A stretch of DNA of 64,000 nt from Mimachlamys varia (taxonomy: Eukaryota; Mollusca; Bivalvia; Pectinida; Pectinidae): assembly GCA_947623455.1 (NCBI GenBank), contig OX392538.1, positions 31,991,001-32,055,000 on the forward strand, written 5' to 3'. Each line of letters begins with the position of its first letter. The first letter of the stretch is position 1. Below, in pieces: positions 35,977 to 48,400 of the stretch. The position numbers and the translations under genes were made by a program. Below the pieces are notes generated by a model. The model had not been told where the DNA came from, ran no database searches, and saw only the letters and a program-made list of their open reading frames with translations.

Positions 35977-36665
35977 TATTACCGTAGTTAAGCCAATAAT
36001 TCTCTATTTTATACTGTATTATCGTAGTTAAGCCAATAATTCTCTATTTTACACTGTATTATAGTAGTTAAGCCAGCAATTCTCTATTTTACACTGTATT
36101 ATCGTGGTTAAGGCAGTAATTCTCTATTTTACACGATATTATCGTAGTCAAGCCAGCAATTCTCTATTTTACACTATATTATCGTAGTCAAGCCAGTAAT
36201 TCTCTATTTTACACTATATTATCGTAGTCAAGCCAGCAATTCTCTATTTTACACTATATTATCGTAGTCAAGCCAGTAATTCTCTATTTTACACTATATT
36301 ATCGTAGTCAAGCCAGTAATTCTCTATTTTACACTATATTATCGTAGTCAAGCCAATAATTCTCTATTTTACACTGTATTATCGTAGTTAAGGCAGTAAT
36401 TCTCTATTTTACACTGTATTACCGTAGTCAAGCCAATAATTCTCTATTTTACACTGTATTATCGTAGTTAAGACAGTAATTCTCTATTTTACCCTGTAAT
36501 ATCGTAGTTAAATCAGGAATTATCTATTTTACACTGTATTACCGTAAATATGTCATTAAATCTCTTATTTTACAGTGTATTACCGTAGTATGCCAGTACA
36601 TCCCTATTTTACACTTTTACCGTAGTTATGCCAGTATGGCTTTATTTTACACCGTATAACCGTAG
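35977..36665 (+). repeat. 40-bp minisatellite, ~17 copies
   Basis: The unit is ATTATCGTAGTCAAGCCAGT + AATTCTCTATTTTACACTAT. About 14 units are well conserved; those after 36530 decay and shorten toward 36665. Confidence 0.95.
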
Positions 36666-37245
36666 TTAGAACTGTTTTACTCTAAAAACAGTTCCTGAAA
36701 CCCGTGGTGATAGTTACATCAGTACAAGTCTATTCTATAACCGTAGTCATACTAGTACAACTCTGTTTCACAATGTACAACTGTATTGCCACAGTTTAAT
36801 TAATACAACTATGGTTTAGCCTGTATTTACCGTAGTTATGCTATTAAAGCACTTTTTCACACTATAGTGATAGCACAAAAGCACTATTATGCATGAACTT
36901 ACAATAGCAATATCACTGCGGTTCATAAGTAAATAAAGTACGATCACTAAATCGGCATTTCACATTAGATTACCATATTAATGTTAATTTCAGCTTTCTT
37001 TATTGTTTATTACAGAAGTAATATTATTTAAGTGTTATTTCTAACTCAATGTAATGAAGCTACCAACAGATACATCCTAATCCGAACCATATTTAGTTTA
37101 AACAGATAGCGGAGAGGATAACTAAGAACCTCAAACTAAAAAAAAATATGTAAGCAACAATATCAAAAATCACGGTCAATCAAACGTCATTATCCTTTCT
37201 ATCTTTTAATCATCGGTGATGATATTTACATGATAACTGCCACTC

Positions 37246-37270
37246 AAGATATATATATATATATATATAC
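37246..37270. repeat. (TA)n microsatellite
   Basis: About 11 TA dinucleotides. Similar runs occur at 55040-55056 and 58918-58955. Confidence 0.9.
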
Positions 37271-37947
37271 ATGTAAAAAACTTAATAAAATAAATCACAA
37301 AAAAACTTCATAACCCAAGAAAAGATTTATCAAATAGCCATAGGGGAACAAATAGGGGGAGGTTAGGGGCGATATATACAACTAGAAAGTCAAAAATCAA
37401 ACTCTCGTAAAATCTATGTTCTCGCTAGCTACGTCGTAACCTATATAATAGAATCAATTTCCACTCGAGTAAGACCTACTGATATTTACGTTTAGAGGTC
37501 ACACAACGATACATACTATTGCTTTTTATAGGGGAAGTCTTATTTACTTAGAATTATTACACATGATTACCTCCCCTGCTGGCCCTTCTTAAAAGGCTCC
37601 GTGTCTGTGTGTATAGACCGTTCTTTGTGTGTTCGAACTGTTTTAATTGTACTTCTCTAGTTATTTAAATAGCGATTTCACACTTTATGCGTTCTACAAG
37701 GTGTTTGGAGGTTGACTGATTTAAGCAATCGGTGGGTTTAACGGCTAAAACTCTCTCCATCTGCGTTTTAGAGCCGCATGGATTGTAAATAGGGACCGGG
37801 TTGTACACCTGGGCACTTCGACGTGGGGATTAGAGTAACGGCAAGTATACGTAAACAACACTGTTATTACGCTTTATTGAATATAGTGAGTAAACGTATA
37901 CTTAATACAACCAATACACTATACAAGTACAAGATGTACTAAACTCA

Positions 37948-38089
37948 ACTAGTAAACTATACCAAATTTAGTCAGGCAAACCACAACTAGTACACTAAAA
38001 TAAATTTAGTCAGGCAAACAACAACAAGTAAACTAAAATAAATTTAGTCAGGCAAACCACAACTAGTAAACGAAAATAAATTTAGTCAA
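37948..38089 (+). repeat. 38-bp tandem repeat, ~4 copies
   Basis: ACTAGTAAACTAAAATAAAT + TTAGTCAGGCAAACCACA. The first unit is diverged. It lies directly beside the R3 copy at 38110. Confidence 0.9.
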
Positions 38090-38109
38090 TACAGGTGTTA
38101 GTATATAAA

Positions 38110-38345
38110 CAGTGTATTTTTTAAGTTTTAACTTGATCTTAGAATGATATCTCAGTTCTCACTTCGAGGACGTGACATTTACTTTGATATCACTTAGTTA
38201 CATCGCAGGTGTCGTCGATAAAACAAATTACGCTTCTGGAACACCTAGTTTCTTATTCCCTTGTACTTTTTCAAGGGTCTACATATAAATCTTCCATATA
38301 GTTTGCCCCTAATTTTTTCGATTTTGAGTTCGGATTATAGTTTTG
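38110..38345 (-). repeat. Dispersed repeat family R3, copy 2 (minus, 5' part)
   Basis: Minus strand reads ATCCGAACTCAAAATCG, TAGACCCTTGAAAAAGTAC, GGTGTTCCAGAAGCGTAA and ATCGACGACACCTGCGATGT: the first ~240 bp of the family. Confidence 0.75.
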
Positions 38346-39797
38346 CTTCGATATTCTGTGATCCCAAACCACCCACCCCCATCCCACCCCCGTATGCCTG
38401 TAAGCTGCTCAATTATCACAAAGGGATATAGAAATAAACAAAATAGACAGCCATATCTTTATAACGAATTAGTCAAATAATTAATGTTTATATATTCCAA
38501 ATCACTATGCCTTTTTCTGCATATTTTGGTTTCAAATCCATTAAGACTGATGCTCTCGGTGAAGAGTTGAGAAAACATGAGGAATCCCTAGTATCATATC
38601 AATCGGGTATAACACATGGCAGACAAACTCTGGTAATATAATTAATAAGACGCCTTCCTGCTTTAATTAAAACTATGACGTCATCGGGATAAAGACGCAG
38701 TAATGAGAAATTGTACTCTTAGTGGAGGAAGGAATTTCAATGCTAGACAATATAACGACCCTCAGAAATAAATTTATGAATATTACCTCAAACATTGTAA
38801 TACGTTACTCAAATGAGAAATGGAAATAGCCAACGCAAGTTTAGTGCTGTCCGACATTATAGAGCTATACACAGACATGGATATTGCACTGGGCAGTGTA
38901 AATAACCTTACAGCTGGAACCAGCAGGCAACTACTTGGAGACAATGTATAGTCACAGTCTGACCCTAGTCCCTTAGTGGTGTCCTCCGTCCTATCTTAGA
39001 CACCAGGGATGCCCTGCAATCTCGTTATGGAACCCTTACGTTATAGAAACCATTTCCTCAGATAAGAACGTTGTCTCTGGCACAGGAAGCTTCGCCCGTA
39101 AATACGCCAATTCTATCATTCAATTATTACCGACCATTGCGTAGGGCTTCAGCCATTACCCACTTCAAACAAATAATACTCCCAGGCAATGATCGTTTGG
39201 CTGATGCGATCAACTATACAAGAAGGCCTATCGTAGTGGAACCTTAGGCTGACGAGATTGTCTCAATACAACCGGACGACATAACGAAAATTTAGCTGAA
39301 AATATTACTCCCAAGAAAGGCAGTTACGACAATTGGTTTTGGCTGCGTAGATCACCTTTGGGTTGATGAAAGTAGGGAGGACCGTACACTTTACTGTTTG
39401 ATTTAAATTAATAATGGCTGTTGAGCGAATGAAGAACCTTCGTTTGGCATTGAAAAGAGCAGTAATGAGCCTTTGGGATAACACAGGCTGATAGTGTGGA
39501 GTCGGACAGTCTGACCAGTGGCTCTAGTGAACTTGTATGGTGACAGCATGAATTAGCGTGATGTTTCAATGTACGTCTGCTTCACTGGAGAAAGGTATGT
39601 CTCGCTGTACAGACGGTACGAGCAGACGATTTAACAGTCTAGACTTAAACGATAAAGATTCTTTTCGAGAAAGAAATATCACTGAAATTTGATAACAGAT
39701 GCATAATATGTTTATTGAAACAGCGGCAGATATCTATAATTATAGTTAAATATATAAGAAAGAGAAAAAGGTTTTTAAAAGATATCGATTTCGTTAC
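38346..39797. other. Intron 1, unique sequence
   Basis: No frame longer than about 60 codons and no repeat recognised; base composition is more balanced than its flanks at 38.85-39.6 kb. Confidence 0.4.
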
Positions 39798-40190
39798 TTA
39801 AAGGCCCAATATACGTAACTTTCCGCAAAACCTGAAGCGGAAATTAAGCCTAATAACTTATTATATTTATAGATTTAGCTAAGATTAACTGATATCAGCA
39901 ATATTCAAGATGAATTCTGACGCGGTTACCGGTACAGCAGCAGTTGAAACTCGGTATTTGTAAACACGCGACCGTTCTGCGCTGTCTTCTACCTTCGATT
40001 TGTTGTTGAAGTGGGCCCCACCTGAATATTTTTCAATTCTTTGGAATTTTTTGTCAAGAGTTTCTTGTTAGTTACCGCTCAGGTTAACTTTGTTCTGGGC
40101 TTATTTTGGCATGGTTATCAACTGGATTATTTTTCGGAATTTTTCAGAATCACGAAAAATTAACCGAAGTTACGTATATTGGGCCTTTAA
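39798..40190 (+). mobile_element. TTAA-flanked element T1, copy 2
   Basis: 393 bp, the same length as copy 1. Both ends are intact, and the sequence beyond TTAA differs from that at copy 1, which sets the boundary. Confidence 0.9.
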
Positions 40191-40809
40191 TATTTCTTTC
40201 ATAATATTGAAAAAGTTTTACTATATCCGCATTTTAAAGTAAAATTTAGATAGACATTACATCTTTCAAAGCTGATGAATAAATCTGATTGAAAATATAT
40301 AATGAGAATATGCAATATTTTCCAATATAAACAAGACATTTTAGAGGAATATACCGGTATCCTAAGCAAAACATTGCAAGACTGGTAGTAAATTGTGTGA
40401 ATTGTTGTTTTTCGAGATTTGTACCTCTATCTATGAGGAAACAAGGGGGTAACATGGACCCCTATCCCTAAAGGCGAGAAACAGGGTTGATTGTGTAAAT
40501 TTTCGTTTTCGAGACCACTATTTATGAAAGCTTCACACGATAATGAAGATGGTAGCCACTTGACTCACAGATCTACTGGTGAAAATTGTCATGGAGAGGG
40601 ATATGGAAATACACTCGACTTTTCTGTTTGATGATGGGTACATTCATTATCATATAATCAAGAGGTCTTTAGCAACGGTGGAACCGTCAATATGAATCTG
40701 TTCTTGCTGGGGTCAAGTAGATTTGTAGTTAGTTTACGGAATGGGAAACTTTGGTTAATTATATTTTGGCGTGAGAGCGAAAGCTTGTTAACTAGTGCCG
40801 AGATATATC

Positions 40810-41182
40810 TTAAAGGCCCAATATGCGTAACTTCAGGAAATTTTTCGGGGTTCTGAAACATTATTAACAAAAATCCAGTAACTATGCAAAAATAAGTCTA
40901 AAACGAAGTAAACCTGAGCGGTAACTAACAAGAAACTTTTGACAGATACATCCAAAGAATCGAAAAATAATTCAGGTGTGGCCCACTTCAACAATAAACC
41001 GAAGCAAGAAGACTATTCAAAATGGACGCGTGTTTACAAATACCGAGTTTCAACTGCTGCTGTACCGGTAACCGAGTAAGAATTGATCTTGAATATTGCT
41101 GATATCAGTTAATCTTAACTAAATCTCTAAATATAAGTAAGTTATTACCGAAAGTGACGTACATGTATATTGCGCCTTGTAA
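40810..41182 (-). mobile_element. TTAA-flanked element T1, copy 3 (inverted)
   Basis: Opposite orientation to the others: the CCGGTACAGCAGCAGTTG core reads on minus. The end at 41165-41182 has decayed (TTGCGCCTTGTAA). Confidence 0.88.
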
Positions 41183-42317
41183 GGATAAACTTGTTTAAAA
41201 CTCCCGGTTCTCTTGTACCCACTGCTCTACCGTTGTAATGTACTTGTGGTAATGATATATTCCGTGTCAATGTTCTTCCCAAACACAGTAATTGTTTTAT
41301 TGAGCTAATGCAATTGTCACTGAATTCTCAATTACCTTTACTAACACTGATTGAAACATTGATTGAAGAAATACCAGTTGCTTTAAAAGTAGACTTACGC
41401 ATACCCTAGGCGCCTATGATATTCGTGCCCTTACGAAACGTTACCGTGGGTTTGGAAACCATCACTGGGGCTATAAACGTAAAGATATGTACAAGCGCTG
41501 TGTACACAGATTCAATTAGAAAAGGTAATTCTCGTGCACTATCGTGAAAAGCTCCTGCATGGAGCGGGGAACGACTTTTAAAATTATATAGATATGAACC
41601 AGGATCGGTTCCTAATGTGCGTTTAACATGGGTGTAGAGGAAAGGGACCTTTTCAGTCTAATCTAATAACTTTGTTTATCGCCAGGCCAAATTACATGTA
41701 TCAATCGTGTGTGTGTGTTTTGAAGCGAGTGGCAAGGCCTATAGGGAGACGGCAGCGAAGAATATATGGAAAGAGCAGCAGGATACCGACTTCTTCTTTA
41801 TCGGACTATAGAGACCCAGAAAACAGCCAATAGTTATTCGCGGCGTAGTCAGCTATACAATTTAACATCGCTAACTGATAGCAATATCCATTTGTAATTC
41901 AATTTTATGCTATTTTAGATCAGTGCAATAAGACGTCATTACTCTTTTTGTGTCATTTCCGCTCAAAACCCATGGTAAATAACGTTTAAATAATAACTGC
42001 TCCCCACAGGAAGTTGTGTAACGTAATGCATTATGGTATCTTGCACGTTTCTGCTATGATAGTGCATTTATTACAGATTATTGCACTTTACTTATCAGTA
42101 AACCCCTTTTATTCACTTATTTTATTGATATAATCTATATTGATATTTTATAATATCATGATCTTGCACGGACTCATTTATCTGTAATGTGAATTCATAA
42201 CCTTGTGTTATAGTATCAGGGACTGTAGTTATAAAAAAATAAGTTTTGTAACTTATTCAAAAGGCTTCTTTCTGGTTCCACTTTACTTAATCTTTATATA
42301 CAATATATAAGGGCGAC

Positions 42318-42697
42318 TTAAAGGCCCGATATACGTAACTTTCAGAAAAACCTGAAGCGAAAATCAAGCCTAATAACTCTTTATATTTATAGATTTAGTT
42401 AAGATTAACTAATATCGGCAATATTCAAGATGAATTCTTACGCGTTTACCGGTACAGCAGCAGTTGAAACTCGGTATTGGTAAACTAGCGTCCATTTTGA
42501 ACTGTCTTCTACCTTCGGTTTGTTGTTGAAATGGGCCCCACCTCAATTATTCAATTCTTTGGATTTTTTTTTTTTCAAGAGTTTCATTTTAGTAATCGCT
42601 CAGGTTAACTTCGTTTTAGGCTTTATTTGCACGATTTTTTTCAGAATTTTTCAAAATCAAGAAAAAATTCCCGAAGTTACGTATATTGTGCCTTTAA
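42318..42697 (+). mobile_element. TTAA-flanked element T1, copy 4
   Basis: About 380 bp; starts TTAAAGGCCCGATATACG and ends GTATATTGTGCCTTTAA. A T-run replaces part of the middle. Confidence 0.9.
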
Positions 42698-44299
42698 ACC
42701 AATTTTATATGTTTTACGTGAAAGGTTTGAACGAAAACATCGCCCATTGTCATACAATGAAGTAGGTATTTAGATAGTCATGTTCTCATGACAAGTACAC
42801 GACCGAGATATATTGCCTCAAATATTCCGCTTTCGTGTCAACCAGCTATTACTAAGACAAAGAAAATGAGCTACATAGTGATGTATCATGGGGTCACATC
42901 CGGGTATTTAATAAAATTTCAGTTGACACCATAATATGACGACAGCGTAACAGTGTCGACATTTGCTGGCACCACCGTAAATCATCGCCTGTCCAGAACA
43001 CAAACACAAAGGACACTGTGGTCAAAAACGTCTAAACCATGTTGATGTGCACTGGTGACACCGCACTGGAAAAATGTCTACAAATGTACGATGTCGTTTG
43101 TCACCAAGTTATAAAAGTGCCATCCTTCATCCGTAAATAACGCCAGGAGACAAAAACCTCTGTTAGCCATTTGTACAACATCCCATTTACACTGAAATTA
43201 CACATACGTTTCTCCCCCGCCAGCCCCGTGTCTGTTAGATACAGTGTCTTGTCCCGCTGCTACTGTGTGGGACATTTTAAGAGGTGGTCTTTATCAGAAT
43301 ATATGTATATATGTATATGAATGGTACACCACACACTAGTCAACCATTTGTAAACTAAACCACGTAGTTACCGTGATTCCCCCTCGGTATCGGGGTCATA
43401 GAAACTCTACACAGTAGTATACCTAACTCATTGTCGCTTTGATCTTGTCAGTCAGGGTCACGGAAACGCTACACTCAAACAATGCCGAATGCAACCTGAG
43501 ATGCGATACATTCAATTTCAGCTGAAAACATTTGTAACGGCTGGGTCAAGTCACTATGCTACTGCTAGCTGTAATACCTAAGCATATTGTTAAAGTAAAA
43601 CTGGATGAAATGCCAGCGTATTTACTTTTGTGAGATCAACACCGCAAACCCGAATGCAACATATGTACACACAAGTGATCTAATGCATTCAAGAAGAGAT
43701 TTATCCGGCATTTTGTACACCCTCTCGTTTCGTACCCAAACTATCAGTAGTTACACGGCGTTGTATATCTGATATCTTACAGAACCTACTGCAAACTATT
43801 TTTAAACGGCATACTGGAATTCTTTGTATGTTATGAGATATGACCTCAACTACTTTACAAATGGGTGGAACATTTGATTTTCAACAGAATTCTGGCGTTT
43901 GATAAAATTGAAGTTGCCATCTAGCAAAATGATTATAGGCATCAAGACTATCAGGAACGATGCAGGATTGAGTAGTCGTGAAAAGACAGAAACATCGCTT
44001 TATCTTACACAGGCTACTGAAGCCGACAGCCAGCACCATCGCGTAATGGCCGTGTTTTCCGTTTATAACTGTATCGCAAATATTTATACATGGCTACGTC
44101 TGAGGCTGAAGGGAAATCCCCTCGTGGCATATTAACCCTTCTTGGATCACCGAACTCTAATAAGGCAGTTTGTAGTTGTTGGCGTGTCTTTCTCATTACA
44201 AGTGATTCTAAACATGCTCATATAATATGTTGTAACAATGACATATTTTACAGATGCTAGCTCCCATAGCAAACGCCATGCCACATTTACTAGTTTATT
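42698..44299. other. Intron 1, unique sequence
   Basis: Only chance frames (for example 78 codons at 43899-44135). Confidence 0.4.
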
Positions 44300-44690
44300 T
44301 TACTGAAACCACACTTTTGATCAATTTTAAGGGTTTCCGAGAAAGGAGCAGTTTTTGTATGCTTCCTCATGTAAATGTGGTATTTGGGTTACTTGAGCAG
44401 TTTTTGTGTGCTTCCTCTAGCAAATGTGGTATTGGGTTTATTTTTTACAGCAAGTTTGTGATCAATTTTAAGGGTTTTTGAGAAGAGGAGAGCATAATAT
44501 GTGCGCTTCCTCTAGAAAATGTGGTACTGGGGCTATTTTTACAGAAACTGCAGTATGAGATCGATTTTAAAGGTTTTTGAGAGTGGGGTAGTTTTTGTGC
44601 GCTTCCTCTAGCAAATGTGTGACTGAGGTTATGTTTTTTCCCCCAGAAAACTCAGTACGAGATCAATTTTAAGGGTTTTATTTATCAAGG
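44300..44690 (+). repeat. Degenerate ~100-bp tandem repeat, ~4 copies
   Basis: GATCAATTTTAAGGGTTT recurs at about 44319, 44460, 44559 and 44661. It alternates with GTGCGCTTCCTCTAGCAAAT and GGTA(T/C)TGGG segments. The first interval is longer (141 versus ~100) because the TTCCTC segment occurs twice. Confidence 0.8.
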
Positions 44691-45376
44691 AAATCTTTCG
44701 ATGTAAATATGAATAGTCTCTTGTGTACCAACGAACTGTGTGTGATTCTGTTTTTATCTCTTATGTCCATGTAATATAAACACAAATAGTTAATACGCTG
44801 ATTGACATATCTTGGGAATGTTGCCACTTTGTTTTAGTAACATGCAATGTCTGCTATGTAGACCCAAAGACTCCGACGAAAGAGGGAAAGTAATTGTACT
44901 ATCGTGATAAAAGGCGATAGTATATACGGTTTCTTACATGTATAAGAACGCATTTCCTTCCTCATGTATCTCATATTGATTGCTTGCAACCTCATAAAAG
45001 ATATTGCAAAACAATTATCTCTTTTCCCAAAACAGCTTACTAACGGGTTCCATTATCTTTAATCGTAGAAGTTTAATATACTGTTGAAACTTTGCAGTTT
45101 ATATAAGTATTGAGTTACTACGTTGAATGATGTTTCTTGTTCTGTAGGGAATACGTACAGGTATATAAATCTATATTACTTTAATGCAAGCTGCATACGA
45201 ACCGCAAAGAAATTACAATAACGGGAAACATACAGTCAGACAGTCAAAGTTTAACCTTCTCCATTCAGTCATATGTTTAACAAAACAAGACAAAAATAGT
45301 GAAATTTGTTCTCTGTAAACAATTATTTAGTTAATTTCATTGTATAATCATAATGCATTGTTAACAAAGATATATT

Positions 45377-45445
45377 AACACACACATATGCTGAACCTTT
45401 TAAATTTAGTGATAGATACAGTATGCCGAAAATATGAATTAAAAT
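45377..45445 (+). repeat. Dispersed repeat family R1, copy C (5' fragment)
   Basis: CACACATATGCTGAACC followed by TTAGTGATAGATACAGTATG matches the first ~65 bases of copies A and B, then homology stops. Confidence 0.7.
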
Positions 45446-48400
45446 TAAGTCAAAATCCTTATGACAAATCGTTATTTCCTAGAGTAAAGCTGATGACAGG
45501 GAATGCAATACGAAATATATGCCAGCTCTTTATCACGGATTGTTTTTCTTGTAGGAACTACCACCATACTACACACATGTTCAGTGGACTCGTACAACAT
45601 GGAAGGATGGCGTGCTTGCTGAAAGTGTGAGGCTTGTGCACCCGGATCGAATGAAACCTAAACCAGATATTTTATGACCTTGAGAAACACATGAAATGTA
45701 TAATATGGTTTTTATTTTGCCTAACATGTTATGTCAAACGTAATACCCTTCCAGATAAACAGTGCAGCTTGTATGTTTTGGTATGCTCGTGTTAGGCCAT
45801 ACTGTTTGAATCGTGGAATTACTGCCAAGGAAGCTATTACACGCATGAATTGACAGGCCGACAAAACAAAACAAGAAATATAAATTGATATCAAGATTGG
45901 ATAATAATTATTGAGTGTTAAATTTGCTCGAGAAAAAAAAAACTTAAAATATTCATATTCGATATTTTTTAATGCAACTTGTGAATTCAAATTTGTATAT
46001 AGTTTTCCTTTACAGAGCGCACTGAGATTAGTGCTAATTGCTACATTCCTGTCTGCATGCATTGCATACCTGTGTCATTTTCTGGTGTTAAAAACATGAC
46101 TTGGTATTTGTCATTTGCTTTGTCATGTTTTTGTCGACATTCGTTTGATATTACATTTTGAAAAGAAACATCATTGAGGAATGCAGTGACAAGACTGAAG
46201 ATTTTTTTTTTTTTTTGTAGATTTTATAGATTTTGAGGTGGATGATCTTTGACAAATTAAAGCTTACCCAACATTTTAGGTGTTAAGAAGTTAAACCCGA
46301 GTTTTTACCTGTGTGTTGCTTTGTGTCACTGAGCGTACCTGTGTTGTCAGATTTACTTCACCTGTTTATCAGTAATCGACAGGTAGGTCTAAGGCGTCTC
46401 TATCTCACCTTTACCACCGGGGGACAGTATTTCCCGTAGAGAGATCCACTACCCTAAATCTGCCACCTCAGCAGGTCAAATAGTTTTATATCCCATTTAC
46501 TAATATTTAAAAAAAAAACCGGGCCAGGAAAGGTCAACATCAATGTACATCCATTTAAACACCTTTTGAATATTACATTTGTATATAAAGCTGCATTATA
46601 AGAATATTATGTTGCATATAACATATGAATGTTTAACGATTTTCAAAGGAACGTGGACATTCCTTATGTGTATGTCGTCACGTGATCTGATTTGTGAAAA
46701 GCATTGTCAACTTTTTTATTTTCTAATAAAGTATATTCAACCGAATTTCATTTTGTAATTTTTTTTTTATATAATTATTTTTTTTATATTTATATTTAAA
46801 TTTGATAGATAAGTTATTATGATCATTGTTCTGGATTTCAATATTTGATTCGATACAGAAACTTGCCTTATGTACTCGTTCTATACATAAACGATTCGCC
46901 GAAGGGCATTTGGCTGTATATCTTTAGACATCACTGAAGGTAATTTTCCTTCCGATAATACAATTTCCAATTTAAATGTTTGAGTCTCCTTTTTTAACGT
47001 GTGGGCTGCTATGCAAGATAAGGGGCTCTTTTCTAAACATATAGAGAACGCCTTTAGGGAACATGTGCCAGGCAGTTGTTTTTTTAAAGTCCACATAGAA
47101 AATAACAATTTTTGAAATTAAGACATAAACACACATTAGCGTTTTCCCTGAAGGTGCGCATTCCATTTAAGCTCATGTACAAATATGACGGTCTCATAGC
47201 TATGATTGTACATATAAGAATATAAATATTTGTCAAAAAATGTAGCTTAAAAAATCAAGCTCCCTTTCACATTTATAATTCTTGAAGACATTGGTATTTC
47301 ATTGTTTGAACGTTTAACAACTTTTGCAAAAAAAAAGAGAATATTAATCTATTAACTGTATTATAGGAATACAAGCAATACACCATTTGTAAAATGCTAT
47401 ATTTCACAAGTAAGAGGCAGATTAGGAATTGAAGGTTGCAAGTTCAATGTTAATATCTAGTTCTAGTTGATATAATGTCGAATGTGTTGATTTAATTTTA
47501 CATGCTAATTTTAAAAAGTGTTTTTGTCAAACATATTATTTTTCAGGCCCTAATGAACATTTGAAACAGCGGAAGTATTACACAGACAAAACGCCCCGTT
47601 CCTTTGCAAAACACGCCTTCTCTTTCCAATTCATTGCAGCAACAGATGCACGGAAAATACTGCGACAAACTCGGAAATCATATTACTACCTCTAGGAAAG
47701 TCTGTACGGATGTTACGCATGTAATTTGTCATAATTTAAGTCTGAGGATCGTTTTTTCCCTTTCTTATAGAATCGTTAGTGACTAGGATTGCTTCGGCGC
47801 TAAATCGGTGAAACAATTAAGATAAAAACGTCGATAAACACATCCATACTCAGGCATTATACAAGAGTTACGCCAGCAATAACCGTTTATTCAAAAGCCT
47901 ATTACGTCGATTTAAGCTCGGGATCGGAACAATACAAATTCATGATGGAATTCAGCTATCATTCAATCACCAATCTAGAAACAAAACCCCGGGAAATCAA
48001 TAAAAGACTACTCATTCGAATTAATTATTGGTGCTGTTATCAAAATATCGCCCGGCCTGGAGACATGCAGAAGGGAGAAAGCATTCCACTTTCACTACTG
48101 GTCCATAACGCTTTTTGATTGATTGTTGCAATTAATTCGGTTTTAGGAAGTTATATTTAGTGAAATGTTGCATGCTTGATATTTATCTAATGAATCTCTC
48201 TCTCTGACTGTTTTAGTTGTATACAGAGAATGAAATAGAAAAAAAAAGATCAAAAGAGATATATCTGAATCGTATTGGAATGACGTAACAAGACCGTTTC
48301 TGAGGGATTTATATAGATAGTGACAATGGTTAGGATTGCTTTTAAGCGTTTATTTTACATTGTATGCGGCAAAAACAGCCTTAATTCGTTATCCCATTGT

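Noticed and set aside
35977..36665. CRISPR-like array
   Set aside because: Units are contiguous tandem copies with no unique spacers, in a eukaryotic intron.
24248..41412. GGCGCC Smad-type sites (near 24248, 25785 and 41409) as a BMP-response signature in intron 1
   Set aside because: Three hits in ~41 kb is close to chance for this base composition and they are not clustered with GTCT partners.
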